Assembly: GCA_963815295.1 (NCBI GenBank)
Contig: CAWFFZ010000008.1
Span: 434,001 to 498,000, forward strand
DNA length: 64,000 nt
DNA from: JACDHG01 sp963815295
GTDB lineage: Bacteria > Actinomycetota > Actinomycetes > Propionibacteriales > Nocardioidaceae
Reading direction: 5' to 3'
The notes beneath the pieces are model-generated. The model had not been told where the DNA came from, did not search any database, and worked only from the letters and a program-made list of their open reading frames with translations. Positions 9,199-18,215 of the stretch are shown here, piece by piece (within the stretch, counting starts at the first letter, position 1; each line of letters begins with the position of its first letter). The position numbers and the translations under genes were made by a program.

Positions 9199-10281
9199 AT
9201 GTTCGAAGCCATTGCCGGTCTCGTCGACGAGCACGCGGCGCTCGAGCAGCAGCTCGCCGACCCTGACGTGTTCTCCGACCTCGACCGCTCCCGACGCTTG
9301 AACCAGAGGTATGCCGCTCTGACCGCCGTCGTGCGCGCCTACGCAGACTGGCTGAGCACTCTCGACGACATCGAGGCCGCGCGCGAGCTCGCCGCCGAGG
9401 ACGAGTCGTTCGTGGCCGAAGGCGAACGACTCGACCAACACCGCTCCGAGCTCGAGGAGCGGCTGAGGCGACTGCTGGTGCCTCGAGACGAGGTCGACAC
9501 CAAGGACGTGATCCTGGAGGTCAAGGCTGGGGAAGGCGGCGAGGAGTCTGCGCTGTTCGCCGGTGACCTGCTGAGGATGTACTCCCGCTTCGCGGAGCGT
9601 CAGGGGTGGAAGGTCGAGACTCTCGCCGAGACACCGAGCGACCTCGGCGGCGTCAAGAGCGTCACCGTCGCCATTAAGGCCAAGGGCATGCAAGAGCCCG
9701 GCGCGGCACCCTATGCACGACTCCGGTTCGAGGGCGGCGTCCACCGTGTTCAGCGAGTGCCGGTCACTGAGTCGCAGGGCCGTACGCACACGTCGGCCGC
9801 CGGTGTCATGGTCATGCCGGAGGCGGAACCGATGGATGTCACCATCGACGACAACGACCTACGCATCGACGTGTTCCGGTCGTCGGGGCCGGGTGGACAG
9901 AGCGTCAACACGACTGACTCGGCGGTGCGCATCACCCATGCGCCGACCGGCATCGTCGTGTCGTGCCAGAACGAGAAGAGCCAGCTCCAGAACCGTGAGC
10001 AGGCGATGCGCGTCCTGCGCGCCCGGCTCCTGCAACGGGCACAGGACGAGCGCGATGCCGAAGCGTCCGACGCACGTCGGTCCCAGGTGCGCACGGTGGA
10101 CAGATCCGAACGCATCCGCACCTACAACTTCGCGGAGAACCGCATCACCGACCACAGGGTCGGCTACAAGTCTCACAACCTCGACCAGGTCCTTGACGGT
10201 GACCTGGAGGCCGTGATCGACGCCTGCACCGATGCTGACCTTGCCGACCGGCTGGCGGCAGTCGAGTCCAGCGACGTCTGA
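9199..10281 (+). CDS. prfA: Peptide chain release factor 1
   Basis: Recognises UAA/UAG and triggers peptide release. The codon-recognition tripeptide is PVT in RVPVTESQGRTHT, which marks RF1 rather than RF2, and the catalytic GGQ is in SSGPGGQSVNTTDSAV, the site later methylated by PrmC. ATG at 9199 with GGGAGAAGAG upstream gives the normal 360 residues; the frame stays open upstream to 9148, but that extension has no family match. prmC follows after 12 nt. Confidence 0.97.
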   Translation: MFEAIAGLVDEHAALEQQLADPDVFSDLDRSRRLNQRYAALTAVVRAYADWLSTLDDIEAARELAAEDESFVAEGERLDQHRSELEERLRRLLVPRDEVDTKDVILEVKAGEGGEESALFAGDLLRMYSRFAERQGWKVETLAETPSDLGGVKSVTVAIKAKGMQEPGAAPYARLRFEGGVHRVQRVPVTESQGRTHTSAAGVMVMPEAEPMDVTIDDNDLRIDVFRSSGPGGQSVNTTDSAVRITHAPTGIVVSCQNEKSQLQNREQAMRVLRARLLQRAQDERDAEASDARRSQVRTVDRSERIRTYNFAENRITDHRVGYKSHNLDQVLDGDLEAVIDACTDADLADRLAAVESSDV

Positions 10282-10293
10282 GCCGGGGCTCTG

Positions 10294-11196
10294 GTGCCAG
10301 ACCTCGCGCGGGTTCTCACCGACGCCACTGCCCGACTCGACGCGGTCGGGGTCGAGTCGGCCCGTCATGACGCCGAGACCTTGCTCGGACACGTCCTCGG
10401 CATCGCTCGCAGCGGTCTGCTGCGAGTGGGTGACCTCACCGGGGACCAGGCCGCGGAGTTCGAGTCGGCCGTCGTACGTCGTGCCGCCCGCGAGCCACTG
10501 CAGCACATCACCGGGCGCGCCGCCTTCAGATATCTCGACCTCGAGGTCGGTCCCGGCGTGTTCGTGCCCCGCCCGGAGACCGAAGTCTTGGCCGGCGTCG
10601 CGATCGACGAGCTGACCCGACTCGTCGACGGCGGCGTCGAGCATCCGGTTGCCGTCGACCTGTGCACCGGCTCCGGTGCCCTCGCTGTGTCGATGGCGAC
10701 CGAGGCTGCGGGCAGCGTCGTGTTCGCCATCGAGGTGTCGGAGGAGGCGGTTGCCTATGCACGGCGCAACGCGGCGGGCCACCAAGTCGAGATTCGGCTC
10801 GGCGACATCGCTGATGCCGCCGACGACCTGGCTGGGCAGGTCAGCGTCGTGACGGCGAACCCGCCCTACATCCCGTTGACGGCCTGGGAGTCGGTCGAAC
10901 CCGAGGTCCGTGACCACGACCCAGCCGTTGCCCTCTGGTCGGGGGAGGACGGGCTCGACGCCATCGCCGTCGTGGCTGAGGTAGCCGCCAGGTTGCTGGT
11001 CGACGGGGGGCTGGTCGTCTGCGAGCACGCGGACGTACAGGGCGACACCGCGGCCGCCATCTTCGCAACATCGGGGCAGTGGACTGCCGTGCGTGACAAT
11101 CGCGACCTCGCTGGGCGACCACGCTTCGTCACGGCACGCCGTGCTCCACGCTCATTGTCGCGCTCCTCACCCACGGCTGGCACGATGACCTCGTGA
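10294..11196 (+). CDS. prmC: Release-factor glutamine N5-methyltransferase
   Basis: SAM-dependent methyltransferase that modifies the GGQ glutamine of release factors. The SAM-binding motif is VDLCTGSGALAVSMA and the catalytic/substrate motif is ANPPYIP. N-terminal helices (LARVLTDATARLDAVGVESARHD) match the substrate-recognition domain. The GTG at 10294 gives 300 residues. The last 15 or so residues are Ser/Thr-rich and unlike the family core. It overlaps the next gene by 4 nt (GTGA). Confidence 0.95.
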   Translation: MPDLARVLTDATARLDAVGVESARHDAETLLGHVLGIARSGLLRVGDLTGDQAAEFESAVVRRAAREPLQHITGRAAFRYLDLEVGPGVFVPRPETEVLAGVAIDELTRLVDGGVEHPVAVDLCTGSGALAVSMATEAAGSVVFAIEVSEEAVAYARRNAAGHQVEIRLGDIADAADDLAGQVSVVTANPPYIPLTAWESVEPEVRDHDPAVALWSGEDGLDAIAVVAEVAARLLVDGGLVVCEHADVQGDTAAAIFATSGQWTAVRDNRDLAGRPRFVTARRAPRSLSRSSPTAGTMTS

Positions 11197-11849
11197 CCGC
11201 CGACGTCTACTCCTGCCTCGATCCGGCTCAGCGCTCCGAGGGCTTTGCCGAGGCGAAGCTCGCGTTGGCTCGCAGTGGTCTCGTCGTCATTCCCACCGAC
11301 ACTGTGTACGGCGTCGCCGCGGACGCGTTCGACCCGGCAGCCGTGCGGCGGCTCCTGCGGGCCAAGGGCCGGGGGCGCGCGCAGCCGGCACCGGTCCTGA
11401 TCGGCTCCCCCGACACCCTGCGGGCCCTCGCGACCAACCTGAGCTCTGACGTGCGGGCGCTGGCCGACAAATTCTGGCCGGGTGGACTGACGATGATCTG
11501 CCGCCAGCAGCCGAGCCTGCGCTGGGATCTCGGAGACAGTCGCTCAACGGTGGCGATCCGGATGCCCGACCATGAGGACGCGCTGGCGCTGCTGGTCGAC
11601 AACGGTCCACTAGCGGTCAGCAGTGCCAACCGGACCGGTGAACCTCCCGCGACGACGGTCGAGGAAGCGCAGGAGCAGCTCGGCGACGCGATCGACGTCT
11701 ACCTCGACGCCGGGCCCTCGGCTGGGGCGGTCGCCTCGACGATCGTCGACGTCACAGGTGACGTGGTGCGGATCGTCCGCGTCGGGGTGCTGACCATAGA
11801 CGAGCTGCGTGAGGTCGTCCCCTCGTTGCAGCCGCCCGAGATTGACTGA
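11193..11849 (+). CDS. L-threonylcarbamoyladenylate synthase (Sua5/YrdC/TsaC)
   Basis: Makes threonylcarbamoyl-AMP from threonine, bicarbonate and ATP, for t6A37 of ANN-decoding tRNAs. The YrdC core is complete: IPTDTVYGVAADAF, a basic KGRGRAQPAPVLI segment (the KRP-type motif), FWPGGLTMI, and PLAVSSANRTGEPP. At 218 residues it resembles the short TsaC form without the Sua5 C-terminal domain. The GTG overlaps the prmC stop, and its own stop overlaps the next gene by 1 nt, so this is an operon prmC-tsaC-wecA. Confidence 0.93.
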   Translation: MTADVYSCLDPAQRSEGFAEAKLALARSGLVVIPTDTVYGVAADAFDPAAVRRLLRAKGRGRAQPAPVLIGSPDTLRALATNLSSDVRALADKFWPGGLTMICRQQPSLRWDLGDSRSTVAIRMPDHEDALALLVDNGPLAVSSANRTGEPPATTVEEAQEQLGDAIDVYLDAGPSAGAVASTIVDVTGDVVRIVRVGVLTIDELREVVPSLQPPEID

Positions 11850-12997
11850 TGCGTCAGTACCTGCTGATCGCGCTCGTAGCCCTTGCTGTCACCTACCTGC
11901 TCGCGGTTGTCGCCCGCGAGCTGGCGATGCGGTTCGGTGCATATGCGAGGGTCCGGGACCGGGACGTGCACGAGATCCCCATCCCGTACTTCGGCGGCGT
12001 GGCCATGATGGGCGGCCTCACCGCCGCCTACATTGTGGCCCAGCAGCTGCCGCTGGCCATCGAGTCAGCGAGCCGCGAGGTGATCCTGCACGACGCCAGG
12101 GCGATCCTTATCGGCGGAGCGGTCATGTGCCTCGTGGGCGTGATCGACGACATCTTCGAGCTGGATGCAATGACGAAGCTGGCCGGCGAGGCGCTGGCCG
12201 CAGGCATCGTCGTGATCCAGGGGATTCAGATCCTCTGGCTTCCACTTCCTGGCAACGGGTCTGTGTCGACGTTCGCCATGGACGGATCGCAGGCGGGCTT
12301 GCTCACGGTGATCTTGATCGTCGCCACGGTCAACGCGGTCAACTTCGTCGACGGGCTCGATGGTCTTGCTGCGGGCGTGGTCGGGATTGGGGCGGTCGCG
12401 TTCTTCACATACTCGGTCCTCCTTGTCTTCGTCAACGGGCAGGAGAAGGCGACGACGGCCGCGATCCTCAGTGCGGCACTCGCCGGCTGCTGTCTCGGCT
12501 TCCTGCCGCACAACTTCTTCCCCGCCAGGATGTTCATGGGCGATTCCGGCGCTTTGCTGATCGGCTTCATGCTCGCGTGCTCGGCGATCAGCCTCACCGG
12601 CCAGTTTCCGACGTCCCGGATCCCGCAGGGGGTATTCGGCGCGACGGCGAGCCTGCTGCCCGCCATGCTGCCGCTGATCTTGCCGTTCGCGGTGTTGATC
12701 GTCCCGTTCGTCGACATGATGCTCGCGATCGTGCGGAGGACACGCGCCGGCAGGTCCCCGTTCTCGCCCGACAAGAAGCACCTGCACCACAGGTTGCTGG
12801 AGATCGGCCACTCACAGCGCCGGGCAGTCCTCGTGATGTATCTCTGGACCAGCCTCGTCGCCTTCGGGGTCGTGGTGATGAGTCTCTTCTCGGGCTGGTG
12901 GTCCGCGGCCGGCTTGAGCCTGATGGCCGTGACCGCGACTCTCCTGACGTTCGGTGTGCCAGGGCACAGTGGCATCATCAAGCCCGAGGAAGGCTGA
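11849..12997 (+). CDS. wecA: Undecaprenyl-phosphate GlcNAc-1-phosphate transferase (WecA/TagO family)
   Basis: Polytopic membrane enzyme of the MraY/WecA family that transfers a sugar-1-phosphate from a UDP-sugar to undecaprenyl or decaprenyl phosphate, starting cell-wall polymer synthesis. About ten hydrophobic segments are present. Catalytic loops are recognisable: GVIDDIFELDAMTKL, VNFVDGLDGLAAG, FMGDSGALLIGF, and the cytosolic KKHLHHRLLEIGH. Its place just before the ATP synthase operon matches Streptomyces and Mycobacterium. The sugar specificity (GlcNAc is usual) is inferred from family and synteny. Confidence 0.88.
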   Translation: MRQYLLIALVALAVTYLLAVVARELAMRFGAYARVRDRDVHEIPIPYFGGVAMMGGLTAAYIVAQQLPLAIESASREVILHDARAILIGGAVMCLVGVIDDIFELDAMTKLAGEALAAGIVVIQGIQILWLPLPGNGSVSTFAMDGSQAGLLTVILIVATVNAVNFVDGLDGLAAGVVGIGAVAFFTYSVLLVFVNGQEKATTAAILSAALAGCCLGFLPHNFFPARMFMGDSGALLIGFMLACSAISLTGQFPTSRIPQGVFGATASLLPAMLPLILPFAVLIVPFVDMMLAIVRRTRAGRSPFSPDKKHLHHRLLEIGHSQRRAVLVMYLWTSLVAFGVVVMSLFSGWWSAAGLSLMAVTATLLTFGVPGHSGIIKPEEG

Positions 12998-13029
12998 TCG
13001 TGGCCCCGATTAGACGGCTCGCACCTGCT

Positions 13030-13045
13030 TGTGCTATTTTTCACA
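13030..13045. promoter_or_regulatory. CRP/GlxR-like operator upstream of the ATP synthase operon
   Basis: TGTGC-TATTTT-TCACA matches the CRP-family consensus TGTGA-N6-TCACA at 9 of 10 conserved positions, and the arms extend outward to an 8-bp inverted repeat (13026-13033 and 13042-13049). It is the only notable element in the 226-nt gap between wecA and the atpZ-like gene, about 180 nt before the first start codon. From memory, the Corynebacterium CRP homologue GlxR controls respiratory and ATP synthase genes, which supports this reading. Confidence 0.6.
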
Positions 13046-13223
13046 AGCAACCCCAGCCAGGGACTCACCACCCCGACTTCGAGGACGGCCGCCATCATGA
13101 CGACCGACACGGTTCTCCCGTTTCCACCGCATTGCGGCCTTGATCTGGGGTCGAACTGCGACGTAGCCTCCCGACTTGCGACAGGACAGCCTGCCGATGG
13201 CCGCAGCGACGGGAGCCAGCCGG

Positions 13224-13493
13224 GTGACGAGCGATCATGACCGGCCAGATGAAGGCCTCGATAGCGCCACCGATCCCCCGAATGTCCTCGGCACCGACGG
13301 GCTTCGAATTCGCGACCTCGTCGGGCTCGGCGCCTTCAACGTCGGTTGCGTCGTCGGTGGGCTTGCTCTCGGTTGGTTTGTTGACGATAGGGTCGACTCG
13401 ACCCCCGTCTTCACCCTTGTCGGCCTCGCTTTCGGCATTGCCCTGGGCGTCTGGGGATCGTGGCTACGCATCCGAATGTTCTTGCGGAGTTGA
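13224..13493 (+). CDS. AtpZ/AtpI-type small membrane protein
   Basis: An 89-residue protein with two transmembrane helices (LGAFNVGCVVGGLALGWFV and TLVGLAFGIALGVWGSWL), the shape of the putative F0F1 ATPase gene-1 subunit proposed to transport Mg2+/Ca2+ or assist c-ring assembly. GTG at 13224 is chosen because GGGAG lies 8 nt upstream; an in-frame ATG at 13197 is possible. It leads the ATP synthase operon. Confidence 0.72.
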   Translation: MTSDHDRPDEGLDSATDPPNVLGTDGLRIRDLVGLGAFNVGCVVGGLALGWFVDDRVDSTPVFTLVGLAFGIALGVWGSWLRIRMFLRS

Positions 13494-13547
13494 GCCGACC
13501 TGGTCGGCAACGAGGCGCGCAAACCATTTCACAGGGAGGATCGACCG

Positions 13548-13946
13548 ATGACCCAGTCTTTGGCATTCGCGAGAGCCGCCCGCAATCAGAAGCGTGCCGC
13601 GTTGCTTGCCTTGTGCTTGAGCATCGCCGCCCTCTGGATCGCCATTCCGATGGGGGAGTGGAAGATCGGTGTCTTCATTGCCTTAGGGTTCGTACTCGGC
13701 TTGATCAACCATCTGCTTACGGAGTTGACCTTGCTCCGTTCGGTGGAAGGCGGTGAGGAGGTCACTCGCAAGCAGTTTGCGATGTCGTCCCTGGTGCGCC
13801 TGTTGGGGATTTCGTTGGTCGCGTTCGCCCTTGCGGTTGTCTTCTGGCCAGACGGGGCCACCGTCTTGGTCGGGCTGGCCCTGTTCCACCTGATGACTCT
13901 CGTGTTCACGGGAATCCCGCTGATCAAGGAGCTCAAGAAGACATGA
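13548..13946 (+). CDS. atpI: ATP synthase protein I
   Basis: A 132-residue protein with four predicted transmembrane helices, among them LLALCLSIAALWIAIPMG, GVFIALGFVLGLINHLL and LLGISLVAFALAVVFWP. Size, topology and position directly before atpB match AtpI, a non-essential assembly factor for the c-ring. GGGAGGA lies 9 nt before the ATG. The stop overlaps atpB by 4 nt. With the preceding gene this operon carries two small leader proteins, as in Streptomyces. Confidence 0.8.
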   Translation: MTQSLAFARAARNQKRAALLALCLSIAALWIAIPMGEWKIGVFIALGFVLGLINHLLTELTLLRSVEGGEEVTRKQFAMSSLVRLLGISLVAFALAVVFWPDGATVLVGLALFHLMTLVFTGIPLIKELKKT

Positions 13947-14755
13947 GCAGTCAAGTTCTTGCTGCAGCAGACACCGAGATCGAGATCGGTCACCACGTCA
14001 CGTTCACCTTCCTCGGTATGACGTTCAACGCCGACACGATCTGGGCAACCTTCGTCGCCGGGACGGCCGTCATCCTGCTCGGATTCCTCGTCGCCCGCAG
14101 TGCGAGCGCGGAGAAGCCGGGCAAGCTGCAGTTGCTCTGGGAGGTGCTCGTCACTTGGGTGACCACCCAGGTCGAGTCCAACCTGGGCAGGGTCAATCGC
14201 TTCGTCATCCAGCTCTCCATCGCTCTGTTCGCGTTCATCCTGCTGGCGAACTGGCTGGAACTCATTCCCAGTGGCGAAGATCCGCACTATCTGCCTTCAC
14301 CGACGGCAGACGTCAACCTGACCTACGCCCTCGCACTCCTAGTGATCGTCGGCGTTCACGTCCACAGCGTGCGCGAGCGAGGTTGGAAGGGCTACGCAAA
14401 GCACTACTTTGAGCCCTACAAAGCGCTGTTCCCCATCCTCTTGATCGAGGAGATCGTCAAGCCGTTCACGTTGGCACTCCGGCTTTTCGGCAACATCTTC
14501 TCCGGCGGGATCATGCTCTCGATCATCGGGCTGCTCCCCGTCTACATTTTGTGGGGTCCCAACGCGGCCTGGAAACTCTTCGACATGTTCATCGGTCTGA
14601 TCCAGGCGTTCATCTTCGCGCTGCTGACCATCCTCTACTTCGGGATGGCTGGCGTTCATGCCGACGCACAGGAACAAGCTCAAGCTGACCGCGACAAACG
14701 GTCGGGCTCACCCGAGCCCAGCACCAAAGAGCTCCAACCAGAAGGGGCACACTGA
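13943..14755 (+). CDS. atpB: ATP synthase Fo subunit a
   Basis: Membrane subunit with the half-channels for proton entry and exit at the c-ring. The 270 residues hold several transmembrane helices; the essential arginine lies in KPFTLALRLFGNIFSGG (around residue 182), and an Asn/Glu-containing helix (LLANWLELIP) lies upstream. The C-terminus is hydrophilic and Gln/Glu-rich. ATGA overlap with atpI. Confidence 0.97.
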   Translation: MSSQVLAAADTEIEIGHHVTFTFLGMTFNADTIWATFVAGTAVILLGFLVARSASAEKPGKLQLLWEVLVTWVTTQVESNLGRVNRFVIQLSIALFAFILLANWLELIPSGEDPHYLPSPTADVNLTYALALLVIVGVHVHSVRERGWKGYAKHYFEPYKALFPILLIEEIVKPFTLALRLFGNIFSGGIMLSIIGLLPVYILWGPNAAWKLFDMFIGLIQAFIFALLTILYFGMAGVHADAQEQAQADRDKRSGSPEPSTKELQPEGAH

Positions 14756-14830
14756 CCCAGACCGGTCAGTGGACGATGTAACACAACGGCGATCGGACGA
14801 CCGTCCGGCCGCCAGGAGCCAAGGAGAGAC

Positions 14831-15097
14831 ATGGCACTAGAAGGAACAGAAATGGACGTCGCGGTCAAGACCGCCGGAGCGTTCATCGGTGGTGGCCTCG
14901 CCTTGGGTGGCGGCGCCATTGGCGCTGCCATCGGTGATGGCCTCGCCGGTAGCTCGACCATTCAAGGGGTTGCCCGTCAGCCCGAAGCCCAGGGTCGACT
15001 GATGACGATCTTCTTCTTGACCGTCGGGCTGGTCGAGGCGATGTACTTCATCAACCTTGCCTTCATGGCGCTGTTCGTGTTCGTGCTGGCCGGATAA
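14831..15097 (+). CDS. atpE: ATP synthase Fo subunit c
   Basis: Two-helix hairpin proteolipid forming the rotor ring. Residues 20-40 are the glycine-rich first helix, the polar loop is ARQPEAQ (48-54), and the proton-carrying carboxylate is Glu69 in TVGLVEAMYFIN. No extra sodium-site pattern is obvious, so proton coupling is assumed. AAGGAGAG precedes the ATG. The 88-residue length includes a short N-terminal MALEGTE; a second in-frame ATG (residue 8) is a less likely start. Confidence 0.97.
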   Translation: MALEGTEMDVAVKTAGAFIGGGLALGGGAIGAAIGDGLAGSSTIQGVARQPEAQGRLMTIFFLTVGLVEAMYFINLAFMALFVFVLAG

Positions 15098-15123
15098 CCC
15101 TCACCTCGAAGGGAATCACACTG

Positions 15124-15666
15124 ATGCCAACGACGAACATGGCACAAGGCAACTTCCTCGTCCCGAACGGCACGTTCATCGTCGAGCTGCTGGCGTTCCT
15201 GCTGATGCTTGGTGTGCTCGCCAAATGGGTGCTCCCACCGATCAACAGGGCAATGACAGAGCGCCAGCTCGGGATCAAGAAGGAGTTCGAAGAGCTGCAA
15301 GAGGCGAAAGCCAAGGCGGAGGCGGCCGAGAGCGAGTATCGGGAGCAGCTGGTCGAGGCACGGCATGAAGCGGCACGCATCCGCGAGCACGCTCGGGAAG
15401 AGGGTGCTGCGATCATTGCCGAGATGCGGGAGCAGGCTCAGGCTGAGTCCCAGCGAATCCAGGAGCACGCACAGCTGCAGATCGAAGCCGAACGTCGTCA
15501 GGTCATCACGCAGTTGCGGCGGCAGGTCGGCACCATGGCCACGACACTGGCCGAGCGCATCGTTGGCGAGACGCTCGACGACGATGAGCGACGCAACCGC
15601 ACAGTCGAGCGCTTCATTGCCAGCCTGGAGGACGAGGACTCGTCCGAGGCCAGCGGGGTCCGCTGA
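15124..15666 (+). CDS. atpF: ATP synthase Fo subunit b
   Basis: Peripheral stalk subunit: one N-terminal membrane helix (FIVELLAFLLMLGVLAKWVLPP, about residues 19-40) and then a long charged helix of roughly 120 residues that dimerises and holds F1. The 180-residue length is normal. It is separate from delta, unlike the mycobacterial second b-delta fusion. Its stop overlaps the atpH start by 1 nt (TGATG). Confidence 0.95.
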   Translation: MPTTNMAQGNFLVPNGTFIVELLAFLLMLGVLAKWVLPPINRAMTERQLGIKKEFEELQEAKAKAEAAESEYREQLVEARHEAARIREHAREEGAAIIAEMREQAQAESQRIQEHAQLQIEAERRQVITQLRRQVGTMATTLAERIVGETLDDDERRNRTVERFIASLEDEDSSEASGVR

Positions 15667-16475
15667 TGTCAGCTGGGTCCGCTAGGTCGCTGACCGCCAT
15701 CCTCGAGGCCGTCGACGAAGCCATCGCGGCTGGTACCGACGGCACCAAGTTGGCCGACGACCTCTTTGCCGTGGTCATGCTGCTCGACGCCGAGCCGACG
15801 CTGCGCCGGGCACTGACCGAGCCAACAATCGCGGCCGAGGCCAAGACCGGCACTCTGCAGAGCCTTCTCGACGGCAAGGTCAGTGAAGGCGCCCTGAGCG
15901 TGGTCGAGCAGGCGGTCTCGCGACGATGGTCACGCGGCTCGGAGCTCCCGAATGCGATCGAACGCGCAGCGATCACCGCGATCGCTACCTCGGCCGACGC
16001 AGACGACAAGCTCGACCAGCTCGAAGACGAGTTGTTCCAGTTCGGCAGGATCGTCGAGGGCGAGCCACAACTGCGCGAGGCATTGAGCGACCGAGCCACG
16101 TCCGCCCAGGCCAAGCAGGAGCTGTTGAAGTCACTCCTCTCCCGCAAGGCCACTAAGGCGACCAGGCAGATCCTCGACCAACTAGTGGTCGGGCGTCAGC
16201 GTACGCTGACTGCGGGCCTGGAGGAGTACCAGAAACTAGTCGCGGCGAGCCGCGAGCGCCTCCTCGCGACCGCATGGGTGGCAGCGCCACTGGAGGACAC
16301 CCACAAAGAGCGCATCACCGCCGCCCTTGCCGCGCAGTACTCGCGCAAGATCCATCTCAACGTCGTCGTTGACCCTGACCTGCTGGGCGGCGTACGCGTG
16401 GCGATCGGCGACGACGTTATCGACTCCAGCATCCAGACCAGACTGTCCGACGTACGCCGCAGATTGGCCAACTAG
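15666..16475 (+). CDS. atpH: ATP synthase F1 subunit delta
   Basis: Links the peripheral stalk to the top of F1. The C-terminal OSCP/delta signature is ATAWVAAPLEDTHKERITAAL followed by VVDPDLLGGVRVAIGDDVIDSSI. The protein is 269 residues, longer than the E. coli form (177), as in Streptomyces, because of an N-terminal duplication or extension. A 96-nt gap without features separates it from atpA. Confidence 0.94.
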   Translation: MSAGSARSLTAILEAVDEAIAAGTDGTKLADDLFAVVMLLDAEPTLRRALTEPTIAAEAKTGTLQSLLDGKVSEGALSVVEQAVSRRWSRGSELPNAIERAAITAIATSADADDKLDQLEDELFQFGRIVEGEPQLREALSDRATSAQAKQELLKSLLSRKATKATRQILDQLVVGRQRTLTAGLEEYQKLVAASRERLLATAWVAAPLEDTHKERITAALAAQYSRKIHLNVVVDPDLLGGVRVAIGDDVIDSSIQTRLSDVRRRLAN

Positions 16476-16571
16476 ACAGCGAAGGCGGCGGTCACGCCGT
16501 CATCGCGCCGAACAGACCACCACGCAAGACACCGCAGTACCAAGAGTCCACGAGAGCAGAGGCAAGAGGAC

Positions 16572-18212
16572 ATGACGGAGCTCACGATCCGGCCGGAGGA
16601 TATCCAGGAGGCGCTTCAGCGCTTTGTCACGGAGTACAAGCCGGAAGACGCGACTCGCGAAGAGGTCGGAACTGTCGCGGAGGCGATGGACGGCATCGCG
16701 CGCGTCGAGGGCCTGCCCTCGGCGATGGCCAACGAGCTGCTGGAGTTCGAGGACGGCACCCTCGGCATCGCGCTGAACCTCGATGTCCGCGAGATCGGTG
16801 TCGTGGTGCTCGGTGACTTCGCTGGCATCGAGGAAGGGCAGCCGGTCCGACGGACCGGTGAGGTGCTCTCCGTGCCCGTCGGAGACGGCTACCTCGGTCG
16901 CGTCGTCGACCCACTCGGCAAGCCCCTCGACGGGCTCGGCGACGTCGAGACTGACAGCCGCCGGGCACTCGAGCTGCAGGCTCCCTCCGTGGTCCAGCGG
17001 CGCAGCGTGCACGAACCGCTGCAGACCGGGCTCAAGGCCATCGACTCCCTGACCCCGATCGGCCGTGGCCAACGCCAGCTGATCATCGGTGACCGCCAGA
17101 CCGGCAAGACGACGATCGCGATCGACACGATCATCAACCAGAAGCAGGCCTGGGACTCTGGTGACCCGAAGGAGCAGGTGCGCTGCGTCTACGTCGCCAT
17201 CGGCCAGAAGGGCTCGACTGTGGCCGCCGTCCGTGGCGCCCTCGAAGAAGCCGGCGCTCTCGAGTACACGACGATCGTCGCGGCGCCCGCTTCCGACGCA
17301 GCCGGATTCAAGTACCTCGCGCCCTACACCGGCTCGGCCATCGGGCAGCACTGGATGTACGACGGCAAGCACGTGCTGATCATCTTCGACGACCTGACCA
17401 AGCAGGCTGAGGCCTACCGAGCAGTGTCGCTGTTGCTCCGCCGCCCGCCGGGCCGCGAGGCTTACCCCGGCGACGTCTTCTATCTGCACAGCCGGCTGCT
17501 CGAGCGTTGCGCCAAGCTGTCAGACGACATGGGGGCAGGCTCGATGACGGGTCTCCCGATCGTCGAGACGAAGGCCAACGACATCTCGGCCTTCATCCCT
17601 ACCAACGTCATCTCGATCACGGATGGCCAGATCTTCCTACAGTCAGACCTGTTCAACGCCAACCAGCGACCGGCCATCGACGTCGGTCAGTCCGTGTCTC
17701 GTGTCGGTGGTGCCGCGATGGTCAAGGCCATGCGCAAGGTCACCGGGTCGCTGAAGGTCGAGCTCGCGCAGTACCGCGCGATGGAGGCCTTCGCGATGTT
17801 CGCCTCCGACCTCGATGCTGCCTCGCGTAGCCAGCTCGATCGCGGATCCCGGCTGATGGAGCTCTTGCGCCAGCCGCAGTACTCGCCCTACCCGGTCGAG
17901 GAGCAGACCGTGTCGATCTGGGCGGCCACGACGGGCAAGCTCGACAAGGTCGCGGTCGAAGACATCCTTCGCTTCGAGCGCGAGTTCCTGGAGTTCCTCC
18001 GTCGTGAGCACAACGACGTCCTGCAGACCATCCGCGAGACCCTGGACTTCACCGACGACAGCGCCAAGGCCTTGGAGGACGGCTACGAGGCCTTCCTCGA
18101 CCAGTTCGAGACGAGCGAGGGCGGCTCTCTGCGCGCTGGACGTGAGGAGTTCGAGGCCCTCGAGGACGAGGACGTCGAGCAAGAGCAGATCGTCAAGCAG
18201 AAGCGAGGCTGA
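16572..18212 (+). CDS. atpA: ATP synthase F1 subunit alpha with C-terminal extension
   Basis: Non-catalytic nucleotide-binding subunit of F1. Walker A is GDRQTGKTTIAID near residue 172, with VLIIFDDLTKQAEAYR as Walker B region and the alpha signature PAIDVGQSVSRVGGAAM. At 546 residues it is about 33 longer than E. coli AtpA; the extra C-terminal tail is acidic, then basic, and contains EALEDEDVEQ. A comparable tail in mycobacterial alpha subunits is known to suppress ATP hydrolysis. It starts at ATG 16572 after GGCAAGAGG and is followed 3 nt later by atpG. Confidence 0.97.
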   Translation: MTELTIRPEDIQEALQRFVTEYKPEDATREEVGTVAEAMDGIARVEGLPSAMANELLEFEDGTLGIALNLDVREIGVVVLGDFAGIEEGQPVRRTGEVLSVPVGDGYLGRVVDPLGKPLDGLGDVETDSRRALELQAPSVVQRRSVHEPLQTGLKAIDSLTPIGRGQRQLIIGDRQTGKTTIAIDTIINQKQAWDSGDPKEQVRCVYVAIGQKGSTVAAVRGALEEAGALEYTTIVAAPASDAAGFKYLAPYTGSAIGQHWMYDGKHVLIIFDDLTKQAEAYRAVSLLLRRPPGREAYPGDVFYLHSRLLERCAKLSDDMGAGSMTGLPIVETKANDISAFIPTNVISITDGQIFLQSDLFNANQRPAIDVGQSVSRVGGAAMVKAMRKVTGSLKVELAQYRAMEAFAMFASDLDAASRSQLDRGSRLMELLRQPQYSPYPVEEQTVSIWAATTGKLDKVAVEDILRFEREFLEFLRREHNDVLQTIRETLDFTDDSAKALEDGYEAFLDQFETSEGGSLRAGREEFEALEDEDVEQEQIVKQKRG

Positions 18213-18215
18213 GGC

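Noticed and set aside
12226..13110. A 294-codon minus-strand frame opposite wecA and the atp leader
   Set aside because: It shadows the wecA gene and crosses the intergenic CRP-like site; no domain or start signal.
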